Of a stretch of DNA of 64,000 nucleotides, positions 39,738 through 48,689 are shown in pieces. The stretch covers positions 1 to 64,000 of the forward strand of contig PLUF01000043.1 of assembly GCA_003164815.1 (NCBI GenBank). The letters are read 5' to 3'. The notes under the pieces are model-generated. The model was not told the DNA's origin, ran no database searches, and saw nothing but the letters and a program-made list of their open reading frames with translations. Within the stretch, counting starts at the first letter, position 1. Each line of letters starts with the position of its first letter. The position numbers and the translations under genes were made by a program. This DNA comes from Candidatus Gagatemarchaeum stordalenia (GTDB lineage Archaea > Thermoproteota > Nitrososphaeria > Nitrososphaerales > Gagatemarchaeaceae).

Positions 39738-40247
39738 ATGGTCTCGGACGCCAGACGGGTCGCCCTAGGGAGTATCTTCGGCGCGGCCATCGTGGTCTTC
39801 GTCGGCTTCGTCCCCGCACCGACATCCGACTTTCTCATAGGCTTCCAGGCGTTCCTCCTCGCCATCAGCTTCCTCGTAGTGGGGAGGGGAGGAGCGACCT
39901 ACGTCGGCATAGTGAGCGGCCTTCTAATCACGCTCGCGAAGGTCTCATTCTTCCCCCTTGACCTCATCTTCGCCGTAGCGTTCGGTGTGATGATAGACGC
40001 GCTCTCCCTCGTCTTCCAAGTCAAATCTGGGACGAGCGCGAGGAAGTGGAGGCTAGTCGCGGTCGTGACGATAAGCACGACCGTGGTGGGTTACATCGCG
40101 TATTACGTGTCCGCTGTCCTGACCAACCTGGTCCCCAACGAGCTGATCCTCGACGTCACCGTGCTGGTCTTCGGGGTCGTGAGCGGGGCGATCGCGGGAT
40201 ATGCCGCCGCCGCCGTCTGGAACAGGTACCTAAAGTCGAGGTTCTAG
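39738..40247 (+). CDS. Integral membrane protein, likely TetR-controlled
   Basis: 169 residues with about five membrane helices. Helix-rich GSIFGAAIVVFVGFVPAPTS, LLAISFLVVGRGGATYVGIV, KVSFFPLDLIFAVAF and later helices. The compact size and small-residue-rich helices recall ECF transporter S components, but no substrate motif is recognised. TATA at 39703-39710 is about 30 bases before the ATG. Its promoter overlaps the TetR operator. Confidence 0.6.
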   Translation: MVSDARRVALGSIFGAAIVVFVGFVPAPTSDFLIGFQAFLLAISFLVVGRGGATYVGIVSGLLITLAKVSFFPLDLIFAVAFGVMIDALSLVFQVKSGTSARKWRLVAVVTISTTVVGYIAYYVSAVLTNLVPNELILDVTVLVFGVVSGAIAGYAAAAVWNRYLKSRF

Positions 40248-40278
40248 GACAAGCCCTCCCTGGCCTCCATGCGCTTAA

Positions 40279-41409
40279 ATGGCGGAGTCTCTGCTCGAGG
40301 ACGAACCGATGAAGATCAGGGAGCTCTTCGGACACTTCGAGGAATACGGCTGGGAGACACCAAGCTGGGAGATTGCAGCCAAGGTCGGCCTCCCGGTCAG
40401 CATGGTCGTGAGGCTCGACACGAACACTTCGCCTTTCAGGCCTGAATCGGCGCTCAGGGACCTCGGACTCGCGCTCGGCGGGCTGGAGGTCAACGAGTAC
40501 CCCGACACCTCATACCTGGCTCTCAGAGAGGCGCTCTCTGGCTACACAGGCAAAGGGCTGGAGAGGTTCGTCGTCACCAACGGCGCGGACGAGGGGCTCG
40601 ATATCGCCACGAAGGTCTTCATCGATCCCGGAGACGAGGTCGTCATCCCCACTCCGACGTACGCCATGTACGGGATCACCTCGAGCATAATGGGGGCGTC
40701 CGTGGTGAGCGTGCCCAGGAGGAGAGACTTCGGCCTCGACGTCGAGGCTATCCTCGCCGCTGTGACGGGGAAGACCAAGGTCATCTTCCTATGCAACCCG
40801 AACAACCCGACGGGCGACTGCGCCCCGACGGAGGAGGTGGAGAGGCTCGCGACGGAGTCTGGGGTCGCCGTCGTCATCGACGAGGCGTACTTCGAGTACT
40901 GCGGGAAGTCAACCATCGACCTCTCCGACAGGTTGGAGAACATCATAGTCTGCAGGACGCTCTCGAAGGCGTTCTCCATGGCCGGGGTCAGGATCGGATA
41001 CCTGGTCGCCGGGGCCGAGACCGTGTCGAAGCTGAACGCCGTGAGGCCTCCGAACAGCCTCTCCGTGGTCTCGCTGTTCCTGGGGAAGGCCGCGCTGGCC
41101 CATCGGGACGAGATGGAGCGGAACGTAAGGTCGACCGTCGAGGAGCGGGAGAAGCTCCTTCACAGGTTGAGAGGGATCAATGGAATCGAACCATATCCCA
41201 GTCAGACCAACTTCATCCTCTTCAGGGTCGTGGACGGTGACGCGGACGCGCTCCACGCGAGGCTGATGAGCAAGGGATTGGTCCTGAGGAACCTCAGCAA
41301 GAGGAAAGGCGTGGAGAACTGCCTACGGACGACGGTCAGCACGCCCGAAATCAACGAGCGGCTCGCGGGCGAGCTCGAGAGCGCGCTCGCTCGGCGACCG
41401 GAGCGCTAG
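40279..41409 (+). CDS. hisC: Histidinol-phosphate aminotransferase-like
   Basis: 376 residues from ATG (possible internal start at M11). Fold type I PLP enzyme: VRLDTNTSPFRP, EYPDTSYLALREAL, TNGADEGLDI, CNPNNPTGD, VIDEAYFEY, PLP Lys in CRTLSKAFSMAGVRIGY, QTNFILF. NPNNPTG plus YPD signatures favour HisC over AspC. Would convert imidazole-acetol phosphate with glutamate, or act on aromatic amino acids. No other his genes here, so the assignment of substrate is open. Confidence 0.83.
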   Translation: MAESLLEDEPMKIRELFGHFEEYGWETPSWEIAAKVGLPVSMVVRLDTNTSPFRPESALRDLGLALGGLEVNEYPDTSYLALREALSGYTGKGLERFVVTNGADEGLDIATKVFIDPGDEVVIPTPTYAMYGITSSIMGASVVSVPRRRDFGLDVEAILAAVTGKTKVIFLCNPNNPTGDCAPTEEVERLATESGVAVVIDEAYFEYCGKSTIDLSDRLENIIVCRTLSKAFSMAGVRIGYLVAGAETVSKLNAVRPPNSLSVVSLFLGKAALAHRDEMERNVRSTVEEREKLLHRLRGINGIEPYPSQTNFILFRVVDGDADALHARLMSKGLVLRNLSKRKGVENCLRTTVSTPEINERLAGELESALARRPER

Positions 41410-41416
41410 ACACCAG

Positions 41417-41599
41417 CACACGTCGGCAGCGGGCAAAACGAGCGCGCAGGTCTGGGAGCGAGCATAGGCGGCGATAGTCGGCGGCCAGTTCATCGGGCCG
41501 GTCCTCGTCGTCGCTCTACTCGGAAACTACGCAGGGGGGACCAAGATCGCGACGGTGAAGGTGAAGCGAGGGCACTTACAAGATTCAATTCATAAATAA
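41417..41599 (+). pseudogene. C-terminal remnant of an unknown protein
   Basis: A reading frame GKTSAQVWERA, TAG (41465-41467), AAIVGGQFIGPVLVVALLGN then KIATVKVKRGHL ends at TAA 41597-41599. The part after the stop looks like one membrane helix and a basic tail with coding-type third positions. No start codon. Together with the TAG this suggests a broken gene end. The 209-base gap between hisC and the thioesterase has nothing else. Confidence 0.3.
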
Positions 41600-41620
41600 C
41601 TCAGGAACGATTCCTGTCAC

Positions 41621-42088
41621 ATGCCCGAGGAGAGCCTGCAGGACAGGTATGCGCCGAACAGCGTCTGCTTCGGTTGCGGTCCCGCCAACGAACATGGGTT
41701 GAGAATCAAGAGCAGGGTGGAGGGAGGCGAGGTCGTCTGTGATTGGAAGCCCCAGCCATGGCACCACGCGTTCGATGGGATCCTGAACGGCGGGATAACG
41801 GGAGCAATCTTGGACTGCCACAGCAACTGGGCCGCGGTCAATGCGATGATGGCGCGCGACGCGACGGAGGTGCCGCCCCCCACCGTCACGGCCGAGTTCG
41901 CGGTCAAGATGCTGAAGCCAACCCCCATGGAAGCGACGCTACACCTCAGGGCGAAGGTCGCAGCGCTTCAAGGCGCGAGAGCCGTAGTCGAGTCTACCCT
42001 CGAGGCCGAGGGGGCGCTGCGGGCTACCTTCGTGGGCACCTTCGTCGCCGTGAAGCAGGGACACCCGGCCTACTCAAGGTGGCGCTAG
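41621..42088 (+). CDS. PaaI-type hotdog thioesterase
   Basis: 155 residues. Hotdog fold with CFGCGPANEHGLRIKSR near the start, then HHAFDGILNGGITGAILDCHSNWA (catalytic Asp/Asn-Gly helix) and the strands LHLRAKVAA, VVESTLEAEG and ATFVGTFVAV. Hydrolyses acyl-CoA thioesters. The CFGCG-x(3)-H-G motif is frequent in this clade and may bind metal. Start ATG 41621; upstream CATAAATAA at about 41591 serves as a TATA box. Confidence 0.82.
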   Translation: MPEESLQDRYAPNSVCFGCGPANEHGLRIKSRVEGGEVVCDWKPQPWHHAFDGILNGGITGAILDCHSNWAAVNAMMARDATEVPPPTVTAEFAVKMLKPTPMEATLHLRAKVAALQGARAVVESTLEAEGALRATFVGTFVAVKQGHPAYSRWR

Positions 42089-42189
42089 CTACCGACAGAC
42101 CTGCCCGAGGTCCTCTCCGGCTTGGTACGCCTTGGATGCTCTGGATGGACGGAAACGTTTAGAACTCTGCCTTGGCCGCTCATCCAAGG

Positions 42190-42651
42190 ATGAAGGGAGA
42201 GAGGCGGGAGATCTTCAACTCTGCTAGCGTCGGTGCTGACAAGTGCACGTTCTGCAAGATAGCCAAAGGAGAGTTTCCATCGTACATCGTCTTCGAGGAC
42301 GAGACTTACATTGCGTTCCTGGACATCAACCCATTCTCCAGGGGGCACACGCTCGTCTGTCCCAAGGCCCACGGCGAGACGGTCTGGGACATGAAGGAAG
42401 CTGAGATAGGGGGCCTATTCCTGCTCGCCGCGCGGGTCTCGAGGGCGGTCGTTGAAGCGACCGGTGCGGATGGGTTCAGGCTCCTGCAGAACAACGGAGA
42501 AGCCGCGAACCAGGTAGTCGCGCATGTCCACGTGCACGTGATTCCGGTGATGATGTCGCACAAGGGGAAGCCGATGGACAGGATCAAGTTCGAGGGTAAG
42601 GAGATGGAAGCGACCTCGGCCGCCATAAGGAAGGCCCTGGCGCGAGCCTAA
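42190..42651 (+). CDS. HIT-family hydrolase (histidine triad)
   Basis: 153 residues from ATG 42190; a TTG at 42172 in frame is an alternative. N-terminal zinc pair CTFCKIAKGEFPSYIV, central FLDINPFSRGHTLVCPKAH, and the histidine triad HVHVHVIP. Nucleotide-binding hydrolase or transferase acting on AMP-linked substrates such as AMP-lysine or Ap4A. TTTAGAA at 42159 is about 28 bases upstream. The length fits archaeal HIT proteins. Confidence 0.9.
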   Translation: MKGERREIFNSASVGADKCTFCKIAKGEFPSYIVFEDETYIAFLDINPFSRGHTLVCPKAHGETVWDMKEAEIGGLFLLAARVSRAVVEATGADGFRLLQNNGEAANQVVAHVHVHVIPVMMSHKGKPMDRIKFEGKEMEATSAAIRKALARA

Positions 42652-42684
42652 TCGCAGGCGCGGGGCTTCCGGCGCCAGCGACTG

Positions 42685-42939
42685 CTAGGCCTTCGAGGCT
42701 TTCTCCTGAATCTTGTCTATCTGAGCCTGCCTGACCTCCGTGAAGAGGTTGCACCAGTCCCTGCCGGAGACGACGAGGTCGAACTCCTTCAGCTTCGAGT
42801 GGACGCACATCCCTCTCTCAAATAGGTCGGCGTTCAGCGGGTCGTTCGGCTTGAACCAGACGCAGGCGAGACAGTTCTCGTACTGCCAGGTTATCCGCTT
42901 TAAGCTCCGCTGCGGTTCAGGCTCTTGGTTCGAACCCAT
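42685..42939 (-). CDS. Small four-cysteine protein, hypothetical
   Basis: 84 residues. ENCLACVWFKPND, RGMCVHSKL and GRDWCNLF place four Cys (C-x2-C, C, C) as a possible zinc or Fe-S site; the ends are charged helices. CTTAAGT on the minus strand lies about 25 bases before the ATG, fitting a leaderless transcript. Such proteins occur in other Thaumarchaeota, as far as I recall. Function unknown. Convergent with the HIT gene. Confidence 0.6.
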   Translation of the reverse strand: MGSNQEPEPQRSLKRITWQYENCLACVWFKPNDPLNADLFERGMCVHSKLKEFDLVVSGRDWCNLFTEVRQAQIDKIQEKASKA

Positions 42940-42983
42940 TAGCTGTGGGGTGGGAGCCCTTCTTACTTAAGGGCGTGCCCGGG

Positions 42984-44426
42984 TCAACTCTCCTCGATGA
43001 TGATGGCCTCCGGGGGGCTCGGTCTCCCCCGCATTAGGGAAGGCACCATCGCTACGAGAAGGAAGGCCGTCGAGAGCAGGAAGACCAGGTGGATCGAATT
43101 CATGAAGCTGGCAATCGAGGAGGGGGTCCCGGAACCGCTGACCCCGAGGAAGATCTTCACGAGGTTGTTCACCGGGGTGACGGTTGCCATGGCGAGGAAG
43201 GCGACGGCGAGGCTCAGCGTTGATCCGAGGTTGACGAACGTCGTGCTGATCCCCGAGGCGATGCCCCGGGCCTCCGGGGGAACCGAGTTCATTATGGACG
43301 CCCTGTTGGGCGCCGCGAAGATGCCCATACCGCTCCCGACGAATATCAGAGGTAAGGCCAGCCCGAGGAAGGTGGTTCGCGGACCAATCTGTGTCAGCAT
43401 CACAAACCCGACCGACGAGACGAGAAGGCCGATCGAAGAGAGGAGCCTGGCCCCGTACCTGTCCGAAAACCAGCCGCTGATCGGGCCGAAGAAGGCCAGG
43501 GAGGCAGAAGTGGGGATAAGGAAGGCGCCGGCCGCCAGGGGGGTCAGCTGCATCGAGGGGCCCTGAAGGTAGAAGACGAGCACGAGCGTGACCGCCCCCC
43601 TTGCCAGCGAGTTGAGGAGGATCGCCAAGTTCCCCGCCGCGAACGCCCTGATACGGAAGAGCGAGAGGGAGAGCATCGGCATCTCGACCCGAGTCTCCGT
43701 GACGAAGAAAGCGACCAGGAGCACGCCGCCGAGACCGACCAGGAAGTAGGTGGTGAGCGCGTCAAGCCCTGCGATTATGTTGAGCGTTATTCCGACGAGG
43801 ATTGAGGAGAGCCCGCCTGCGAGCGTGATGTTCCCTATCACGTCGATCTTCTGGCCGCGCGGCGCCCGGCTAATCTCGTGCAGCTTGTAGTGCGACCAAA
43901 CTGTCGCGAAGACCCCAATAGGGACGTTCACCCAGAAGATCGCACGCCAGCCTACGGTCTGGGCGAGGATGCCACCGAGGACCAGCCCAGTCACTGCCCC
44001 CGCCACGATGGAGGTCTGGTTTATCCCGAGGGCCTTCCCACGCTCGTTCGACGGGAACGCGTCTGTCAGTATGGCGGCGCTGTTGGAGAAGAGAAACGCC
44101 GAACCTGTGGCCTGCACCATCCTGAAGAGGACGAGCTCGAACCCGGATTGAGAGAGGCTGCAGAGAGCGGATCCGAGGGTGAAGACCGCGAACCCCAGCG
44201 TGTACAGCCTCACTCTCCCGAACATGTCCGAGAGCCTCCCGAAGTTGACCAGGACGGAGGCGGTGATGAGCTGGTAGCCCAGGAGGGTCCAGACCAGATC
44301 AAAGAGCGTCGTGTTCGGGAGTTCCCTGCCGATCGTGGGGAGGGCTATCAGGACTATGTTGGTGTCGAGGGATGCCATCAGGGTGCCGATGGTAGTGTTG
44401 GATAGCGCAACCCACTTGTATTGCAT
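42984..44426 (-). CDS. MFS drug exporter, DHA2 (EmrB/QacA) family
   Basis: 480 residues, 14 membrane helices. Helix 1 region VALSNTTIGTLMASLDTNIV (motif with D in LDT-IVLIALPTI), motif A FGRLSDMFGRVRLY, motif C VTGLVLGGILAQTVGWRAIF. Proton-driven export of hydrophobic drugs. Close to a second DHA2 gene (44507) of same orientation, but the two are only moderately similar. Substrate not predictable. Confidence 0.87.
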   Translation of the reverse strand: MQYKWVALSNTTIGTLMASLDTNIVLIALPTIGRELPNTTLFDLVWTLLGYQLITASVLVNFGRLSDMFGRVRLYTLGFAVFTLGSALCSLSQSGFELVLFRMVQATGSAFLFSNSAAILTDAFPSNERGKALGINQTSIVAGAVTGLVLGGILAQTVGWRAIFWVNVPIGVFATVWSHYKLHEISRAPRGQKIDVIGNITLAGGLSSILVGITLNIIAGLDALTTYFLVGLGGVLLVAFFVTETRVEMPMLSLSLFRIRAFAAGNLAILLNSLARGAVTLVLVFYLQGPSMQLTPLAAGAFLIPTSASLAFFGPISGWFSDRYGARLLSSIGLLVSSVGFVMLTQIGPRTTFLGLALPLIFVGSGMGIFAAPNRASIMNSVPPEARGIASGISTTFVNLGSTLSLAVAFLAMATVTPVNNLVKIFLGVSGSGTPSSIASFMNSIHLVFLLSTAFLLVAMVPSLMRGRPSPPEAIIIEES

Positions 44427-44506
44427 CCAAGAGTGCGCCGCAGGTTAGGATTTCTTCCTTTCGCAGGGGTCGGGGCGCTCTCGATGAAAGACGACTCGCA
44501 TCCCTG

Positions 44507-46198
44507 CTACATCGGGGCGGCCGCCGGGATCTCCTCGGGCTCCTTCGCCACGGCTGCCGACGCCTGACGGGCTAGAAGCTGCTGTTTCATCGATCCCTGC
44601 AGGAGAAGGCCTGCGCACACCGCGACTGCCCCGATTATCACTCCTGCTGTGAAGAGCGGGGTGATTGAATCGACGAAGGCGTCCCTCAGCTGGGGGATCA
44701 GGGGAGTCAGGGCCGGGTACTGAGCTAGAAGCTGCTGCAGGACCTGCGGCGACGCGAGTATCTGGCCTGCCTGGTTCGCGTTGCCAAGGTACTGCGACGC
44801 CAGCTGCTGATACTGGGGCGGGACCGCGGTTAGTACCCCCGCGACCTTCGAGGCGAATGTGTTGACCTGGATCGTTCCGAGGATGGCCAAGCCTATCGTC
44901 CCCCCGAGGTTCCCCATGAACTGGGGTAACGAGGAGGCAATCCCGATCTGTTTCCTCGGGGCGGAGTTCTGTATGGCGAGGAACGTGGACGAGAAGGTCA
45001 TTCCAACCCCGAACCCCATGATCGCGCACGACTCGGCCAACTGAGCCGTCCCAACGGCCGCGCCGACGAACGTGAGAGTGTACGCCCCGACGGTGGCGAT
45101 GACCATCCCGGTGACCGTCAGCGTTCTGTAGCTGAGCCTCGTCACGAGCGTCCCGCCCATCACGCTCGCCACGATCATCGGGAGAAGGAACGCGTCCAGG
45201 ATCTCGCTCGAGGCGTTTATCGAGTGCCCCAGACCTGCCTGCACGAAGAGTGGGATGTAGGAGACGACCGCAAGGAGCATGAGGCCCCTGAGGAAGGAGA
45301 CCCCCGACGACGCGGAGATGTTTCTCACCTTGAAGAGGCTGAGCGGGAGGACGGGCTCCACGGTAGTCCTCTCTATCTGTATGAATGCGGCGAAGAGAAT
45401 CGCCGAGCCTCCGAAGAAGGCGGCCTCCTCCCAGGAGAGCCAGGGGTATGTGGAGCCGCCGTTGAGGAACCCGAGGTCCAGGAGCGCAATCCAGCCGGCG
45501 AGCGTGGGGATTCCGAGCCAGTCGAGTCTCGGTTTGATCAGGCTCTTGGACTCCGAGAGGCCAGCGAAGAGAAGTATTATCGAGGCGATGCCGAGCGGGA
45601 GGTTGATGTAGAACACCCACCTCCAGTTGACTACGTCCACGATGTAGGTCCCGACCGACGGCCCGAGGACCGAGGCGATTCCGAAGACGCTCGAGAAGAT
45701 GCCTGTGATCCTTCCCCTCTGCTCCGGAGGGAAGGTCACCCCAGCGATGCTCAGGGCTATGGGGAAGAACGCGCCGCCGCCCATACCCTGCACGGCCCTC
45801 GAAAGGATGAGCTCGTCGATGTTCTGGGCGGCACCAGAAGCGATCGAGCCCGCCATGAATATAACAAGGCCGAGAACGAAGAACCGCCTCCTCCCGTACA
45901 GGTCCGAGAGCTTCCCGAAGATGGGCATCGCGACCGTCTGGGCGAGGATGTACGCGCTGAAGACCCACGCATAGAGGTTCAGTCCGCCAAGGTCAGAGAT
46001 GATGGTAGGGCCCGCGGTCGCGACGATGGTCTGGTCCATCGCGCCAAGGAGGAGGCCGGTCATGAGGCCCGCGATTATCAGGATAAAGTTCCTTCTCGGG
46101 ATGGTCTGCGTCGGCGCGAGTGCTGAGGCCGCCCCCGAGTGCTCCGCGGCAGCACCGGCACCAGTGGCGTTGTTCGTGGACGATTGAGATTCTGGCAC
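44507..46198 (-). CDS. MFS drug exporter, DHA2 (EmrB/QacA) family
   Basis: 563 residues with 14 helices and a long N-terminal cytoplasmic leader. Motif ILIIAGLMTGLLLGAMDQTI and VATAGPTIISDLGG, motif A FGKLSDLYGRRRFF, motif C LGPSVGTYIVDVVNWRWVF. A Gln-rich soluble loop (about 470-510, SQYLGNANQAGQILASPQ) precedes the last helix. Exports drugs or lipids. Promoter carries a perfect palindrome over its TATA box at 46239-46250. Confidence 0.88.
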   Translation of the reverse strand: MPESQSSTNNATGAGAAAEHSGAASALAPTQTIPRRNFILIIAGLMTGLLLGAMDQTIVATAGPTIISDLGGLNLYAWVFSAYILAQTVAMPIFGKLSDLYGRRRFFVLGLVIFMAGSIASGAAQNIDELILSRAVQGMGGGAFFPIALSIAGVTFPPEQRGRITGIFSSVFGIASVLGPSVGTYIVDVVNWRWVFYINLPLGIASIILLFAGLSESKSLIKPRLDWLGIPTLAGWIALLDLGFLNGGSTYPWLSWEEAAFFGGSAILFAAFIQIERTTVEPVLPLSLFKVRNISASSGVSFLRGLMLLAVVSYIPLFVQAGLGHSINASSEILDAFLLPMIVASVMGGTLVTRLSYRTLTVTGMVIATVGAYTLTFVGAAVGTAQLAESCAIMGFGVGMTFSSTFLAIQNSAPRKQIGIASSLPQFMGNLGGTIGLAILGTIQVNTFASKVAGVLTAVPPQYQQLASQYLGNANQAGQILASPQVLQQLLAQYPALTPLIPQLRDAFVDSITPLFTAGVIIGAVAVCAGLLLQGSMKQQLLARQASAAVAKEPEEIPAAAPM

Positions 46199-46238
46199 TG
46201 GCTTTCCCTGAGAAGTATTGGACGCCCACTATTTTTTA

Positions 46239-46250
46239 GTTATATAACTT
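46239..46250. promoter_or_regulatory. Palindrome AGTTATATAACT in DHA2 exporter promoter
   Basis: Perfect 12-bp palindrome containing a TATA core, about 41-52 bases before the exporter ATG at 46198. The position allows a protein that blocks TBP binding. A related TATATAACTATA lies at 52640-52655. Confidence 0.4.
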
Positions 46251-46323
46251 TAGTGATAAACGCGGACAGCTGAAAGGTGCGCGGTCGTTGAACGCAGCGC
46301 GTTCCTGGGCGCCAAGGCGGGGC

Positions 46324-46692
46324 TCAGCTGAGCTTGACGAACTGTTGTCCATCCGTCACCGGTGTCACGACGACCGCGGTCCCGAATGCGATTATCTCGT
46401 CCATCGTGTTCCCTATCTCCGTCGAGTCGAACATGACGCTGATGACGGCGTTCGCTCCGATCTTGGCCGCCTGTTCCGAGAGCCGGTCCAGGGCCTGCTG
46501 TCTTGCCTGGGTAGCCATCTCGGTGTATTCGCTGATCTCGCCGCCCTTGAGCGTGCGAAGTGCGGCCATGATGTTCCCGCCGATCCCACGTGACCTTACG
46601 GTGATCCCGTAGACCAGACCAAGGACCCGATCCACCTTGTACCCGCTTACGTAGTTCGCAGTCAACAGGATGGGCTTGCTTGGAGCTGACAT
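46324..46692 (-). CDS. YbjQ/UPF0145-family protein
   Basis: 122 residues. LTANYVSGYKVDRVLGLVYG, SRGIGGNIMAALRTL-GGEI and AQARQQALDRLSEQAAKIGANAVI are the signature of the YbjQ/UPF0145 pentameric family, called putative heavy-metal-binding domain. The family often has C- or H-rich ends, absent here. Function unknown. Monocistronic. Confidence 0.87.
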   Translation of the reverse strand: MSAPSKPILLTANYVSGYKVDRVLGLVYGITVRSRGIGGNIMAALRTLKGGEISEYTEMATQARQQALDRLSEQAAKIGANAVISVMFDSTEIGNTMDEIIAFGTAVVVTPVTDGQQFVKLS

Positions 46693-46817
46693 GAAGCATC
46701 CGCAGTCGGCCGAGGTAAAAAAGCGTTTTGCGCTGATTCGGAGTACAATCTGGGCGATTTAGAAAAAGAAAAGCGTAGGGAAGGTGCCTCGTTCAGGCAC
46801 CTTCGCCGAAACGGCCC

Positions 46818-48683
46818 TTAGGTCGGGCCGGTCTTACCGTCTAGGGAGGCTGTGAGGAGTCCGGGCGAGAGGAGGTACTTCTGCATGCCCTCTGATGCGA
46901 TCTGGACCTGCGGCCCTGCGATGTGGGTCCCGGATGGGACTGTGTCGCCGGTCGTGTTGTTGACCTCACCTGCTGCGAAGAGGTTCGGTGCCATCCACGC
47001 CTGCTGCCATCCGTTGAAGACCGAGGTACTGGCGCTCACTCCTACTCTGTTGCCACCCCTCCAGTGGTGTCCCCACCAGTCGGTGTGGGCAGAGAAGGGC
47101 GCAACCACCGTTCCGCCGTTGCTGATACCGGTTGCACCCATCTTGTTCAGTATTGCGATGAACGGGGCGTTGCCTGGGCTCGAAGCGAAGTACGAGGCAC
47201 CGAGGTAGCCGTTCGGGGTCCAGTCATGGGTGATCCTGGCGCAGGGGTCTCCCCAGGCGTCGACGTAGTGGGGATCGATGTCCCAGTAGCTGGTGGTGTT
47301 GGGAAGGTCTGGTGCCACTCCTCCGAAGCTGACGTGGCCCGTCGCAGCGGCCTGGTACTTGCTCTTCTGGGTCGCCTTGTACGCGCTACCCTGGCTGGCC
47401 GAGCTGACTCCACCCGCCTGGGTGAGGTTGCCGGGTCCGCCTCCGGAGTAGCCGCCTGCACTCTGCTGGGCGCCGCCGATGAAGTTGAGGCCTGTGTGGT
47501 CGAAGTTGTCGTCCATGAAGTCATAGAGGAATGTGTCTCCGCCCGCGGCATTGCCTGCGCAGAACGAGTTGAGGCCCATCCCGGCTACCGAGCCTGAAGG
47601 ACCGCCCGTGGAGCTGTAGGTGCCGTAGCCGTAGGTGAGGCCTCTTCCGACCGAGCCAGTTGCGGTGGTCGGGTTGTAGGGAGCACCCACGCCCGAGATG
47701 AGCATGGACCTTGTCTGGTTGTATCCCCACATTCCGTTGAAGAAGACCGTTCCGGGCTGAACGTGGACGTTGCCCTGGGCGTCGTAGTATCGGATGTCGG
47801 AGATGGTCCCATCGGCCTTGGTGTCCATCCTGAACACCTCGCTGTTGAGTACCATCTTGAATTTGCCGGTCTTGATAGCAGCGGGGATCGACCTGAACGC
47901 CGAGTTGGCTTTGGCGCCGGTTTCGCACGGGTAGTTGCAGCTCGAGCCACACCATCCGTCGTAGACGCACCCGTTAATCTGTACACCGTACGTGTTCATG
48001 TAGGGTACAGAGGCGAGCGAGCTGACGTGCGGACATGCGTAATAGCCGAGTGCCTCGCTTGCAGACTGGAATGCCGATCCCAGCGGCGTCAGGGGGTGAC
48101 CCTGCATTGGATAGTTCTTGCTCATGGGCATCGGAGCGCCATTGACGTTGCCGTTTCCATTACCCGAGATGCCGAAGGCCTGCTCCCAGGCAACATAGTA
48201 TGGCTCATACTCCGCGTAGGTGAATGGCCAGTCCTGGGTGTCGTCGTTGGGATTGATGGAAGCTAGGTGACCTGCTCCGTACTTGCTCGCGGTCGACGAG
48301 TTCATGGTGAAAGCCCAGGGGCCTTGTCTGCCCATGTTTCCACCGTAGTGCTGTGCTACTCCTCCGACTCCGAAGCCGAGAGAGTGGTACTGGATCGGGA
48401 AGGTCGGCCTCCTTGCGGGGAGGGCGAACTGGTTGACATTGTTCCTTATCGTCGTGGTCTGGAGCGAGGCTGGGAAGTCAAACTTCCTCTCGAAGCCGAT
48501 GCCCCACTCGTCGTACTTGTTGGAGGCGAAGTCCGTTGCGTAGTTCCAGTATGGTCCTCTGGTGACGCCTACCACATTGTAGCCGGCTATCGATAGCTCG
48601 GCCGCGATGGTGCCTGACATCACTCCTAGCCCCATAAGGACTACGTCTGCGGGCGCTTCCTGAATTACGGTTGACATCTCCAT
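46818..48683 (-). CDS. GMC-family FAD oxidoreductase (gluconate 2-dehydrogenase flavoprotein-like)
   Basis: 621 residues. N-terminal ADVVLMGLGVMSGTIAAELS-x2-GYNVVGVTRGPYWN is a GMC FAD-binding start in which the GxGxxG is GLGVMSG. C-terminal half holds SGTHIAGPQ with the N-rich AAGEVNNTTGD segment typical of the GMC end domain, and AHTDWWGHHWRGGNRVG with the likely active-site His. Asn- and Gly-rich loops fill the middle. It lacks a signal peptide, unlike the partner at 48690. The two genes lie 6 bases apart with a GGAG before the ATG. Probably exported with the partner as a complex by Tat, oxidising a sugar or alcohol outside. Confidence 0.82.
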   Translation of the reverse strand: MEMSTVIQEAPADVVLMGLGVMSGTIAAELSIAGYNVVGVTRGPYWNYATDFASNKYDEWGIGFERKFDFPASLQTTTIRNNVNQFALPARRPTFPIQYHSLGFGVGGVAQHYGGNMGRQGPWAFTMNSSTASKYGAGHLASINPNDDTQDWPFTYAEYEPYYVAWEQAFGISGNGNGNVNGAPMPMSKNYPMQGHPLTPLGSAFQSASEALGYYACPHVSSLASVPYMNTYGVQINGCVYDGWCGSSCNYPCETGAKANSAFRSIPAAIKTGKFKMVLNSEVFRMDTKADGTISDIRYYDAQGNVHVQPGTVFFNGMWGYNQTRSMLISGVGAPYNPTTATGSVGRGLTYGYGTYSSTGGPSGSVAGMGLNSFCAGNAAGGDTFLYDFMDDNFDHTGLNFIGGAQQSAGGYSGGGPGNLTQAGGVSSASQGSAYKATQKSKYQAAATGHVSFGGVAPDLPNTTSYWDIDPHYVDAWGDPCARITHDWTPNGYLGASYFASSPGNAPFIAILNKMGATGISNGGTVVAPFSAHTDWWGHHWRGGNRVGVSASTSVFNGWQQAWMAPNLFAAGEVNNTTGDTVPSGTHIAGPQVQIASEGMQKYLLSPGLLTASLDGKTGPT

Positions 48684-48689
48684 CAGCTC

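Noticed and set aside
44445-45968. 507-residue minus-strand ORF within the DHA2 exporter
   Set aside because: It is a shifted frame of the same exporter DNA and has no membrane pattern.
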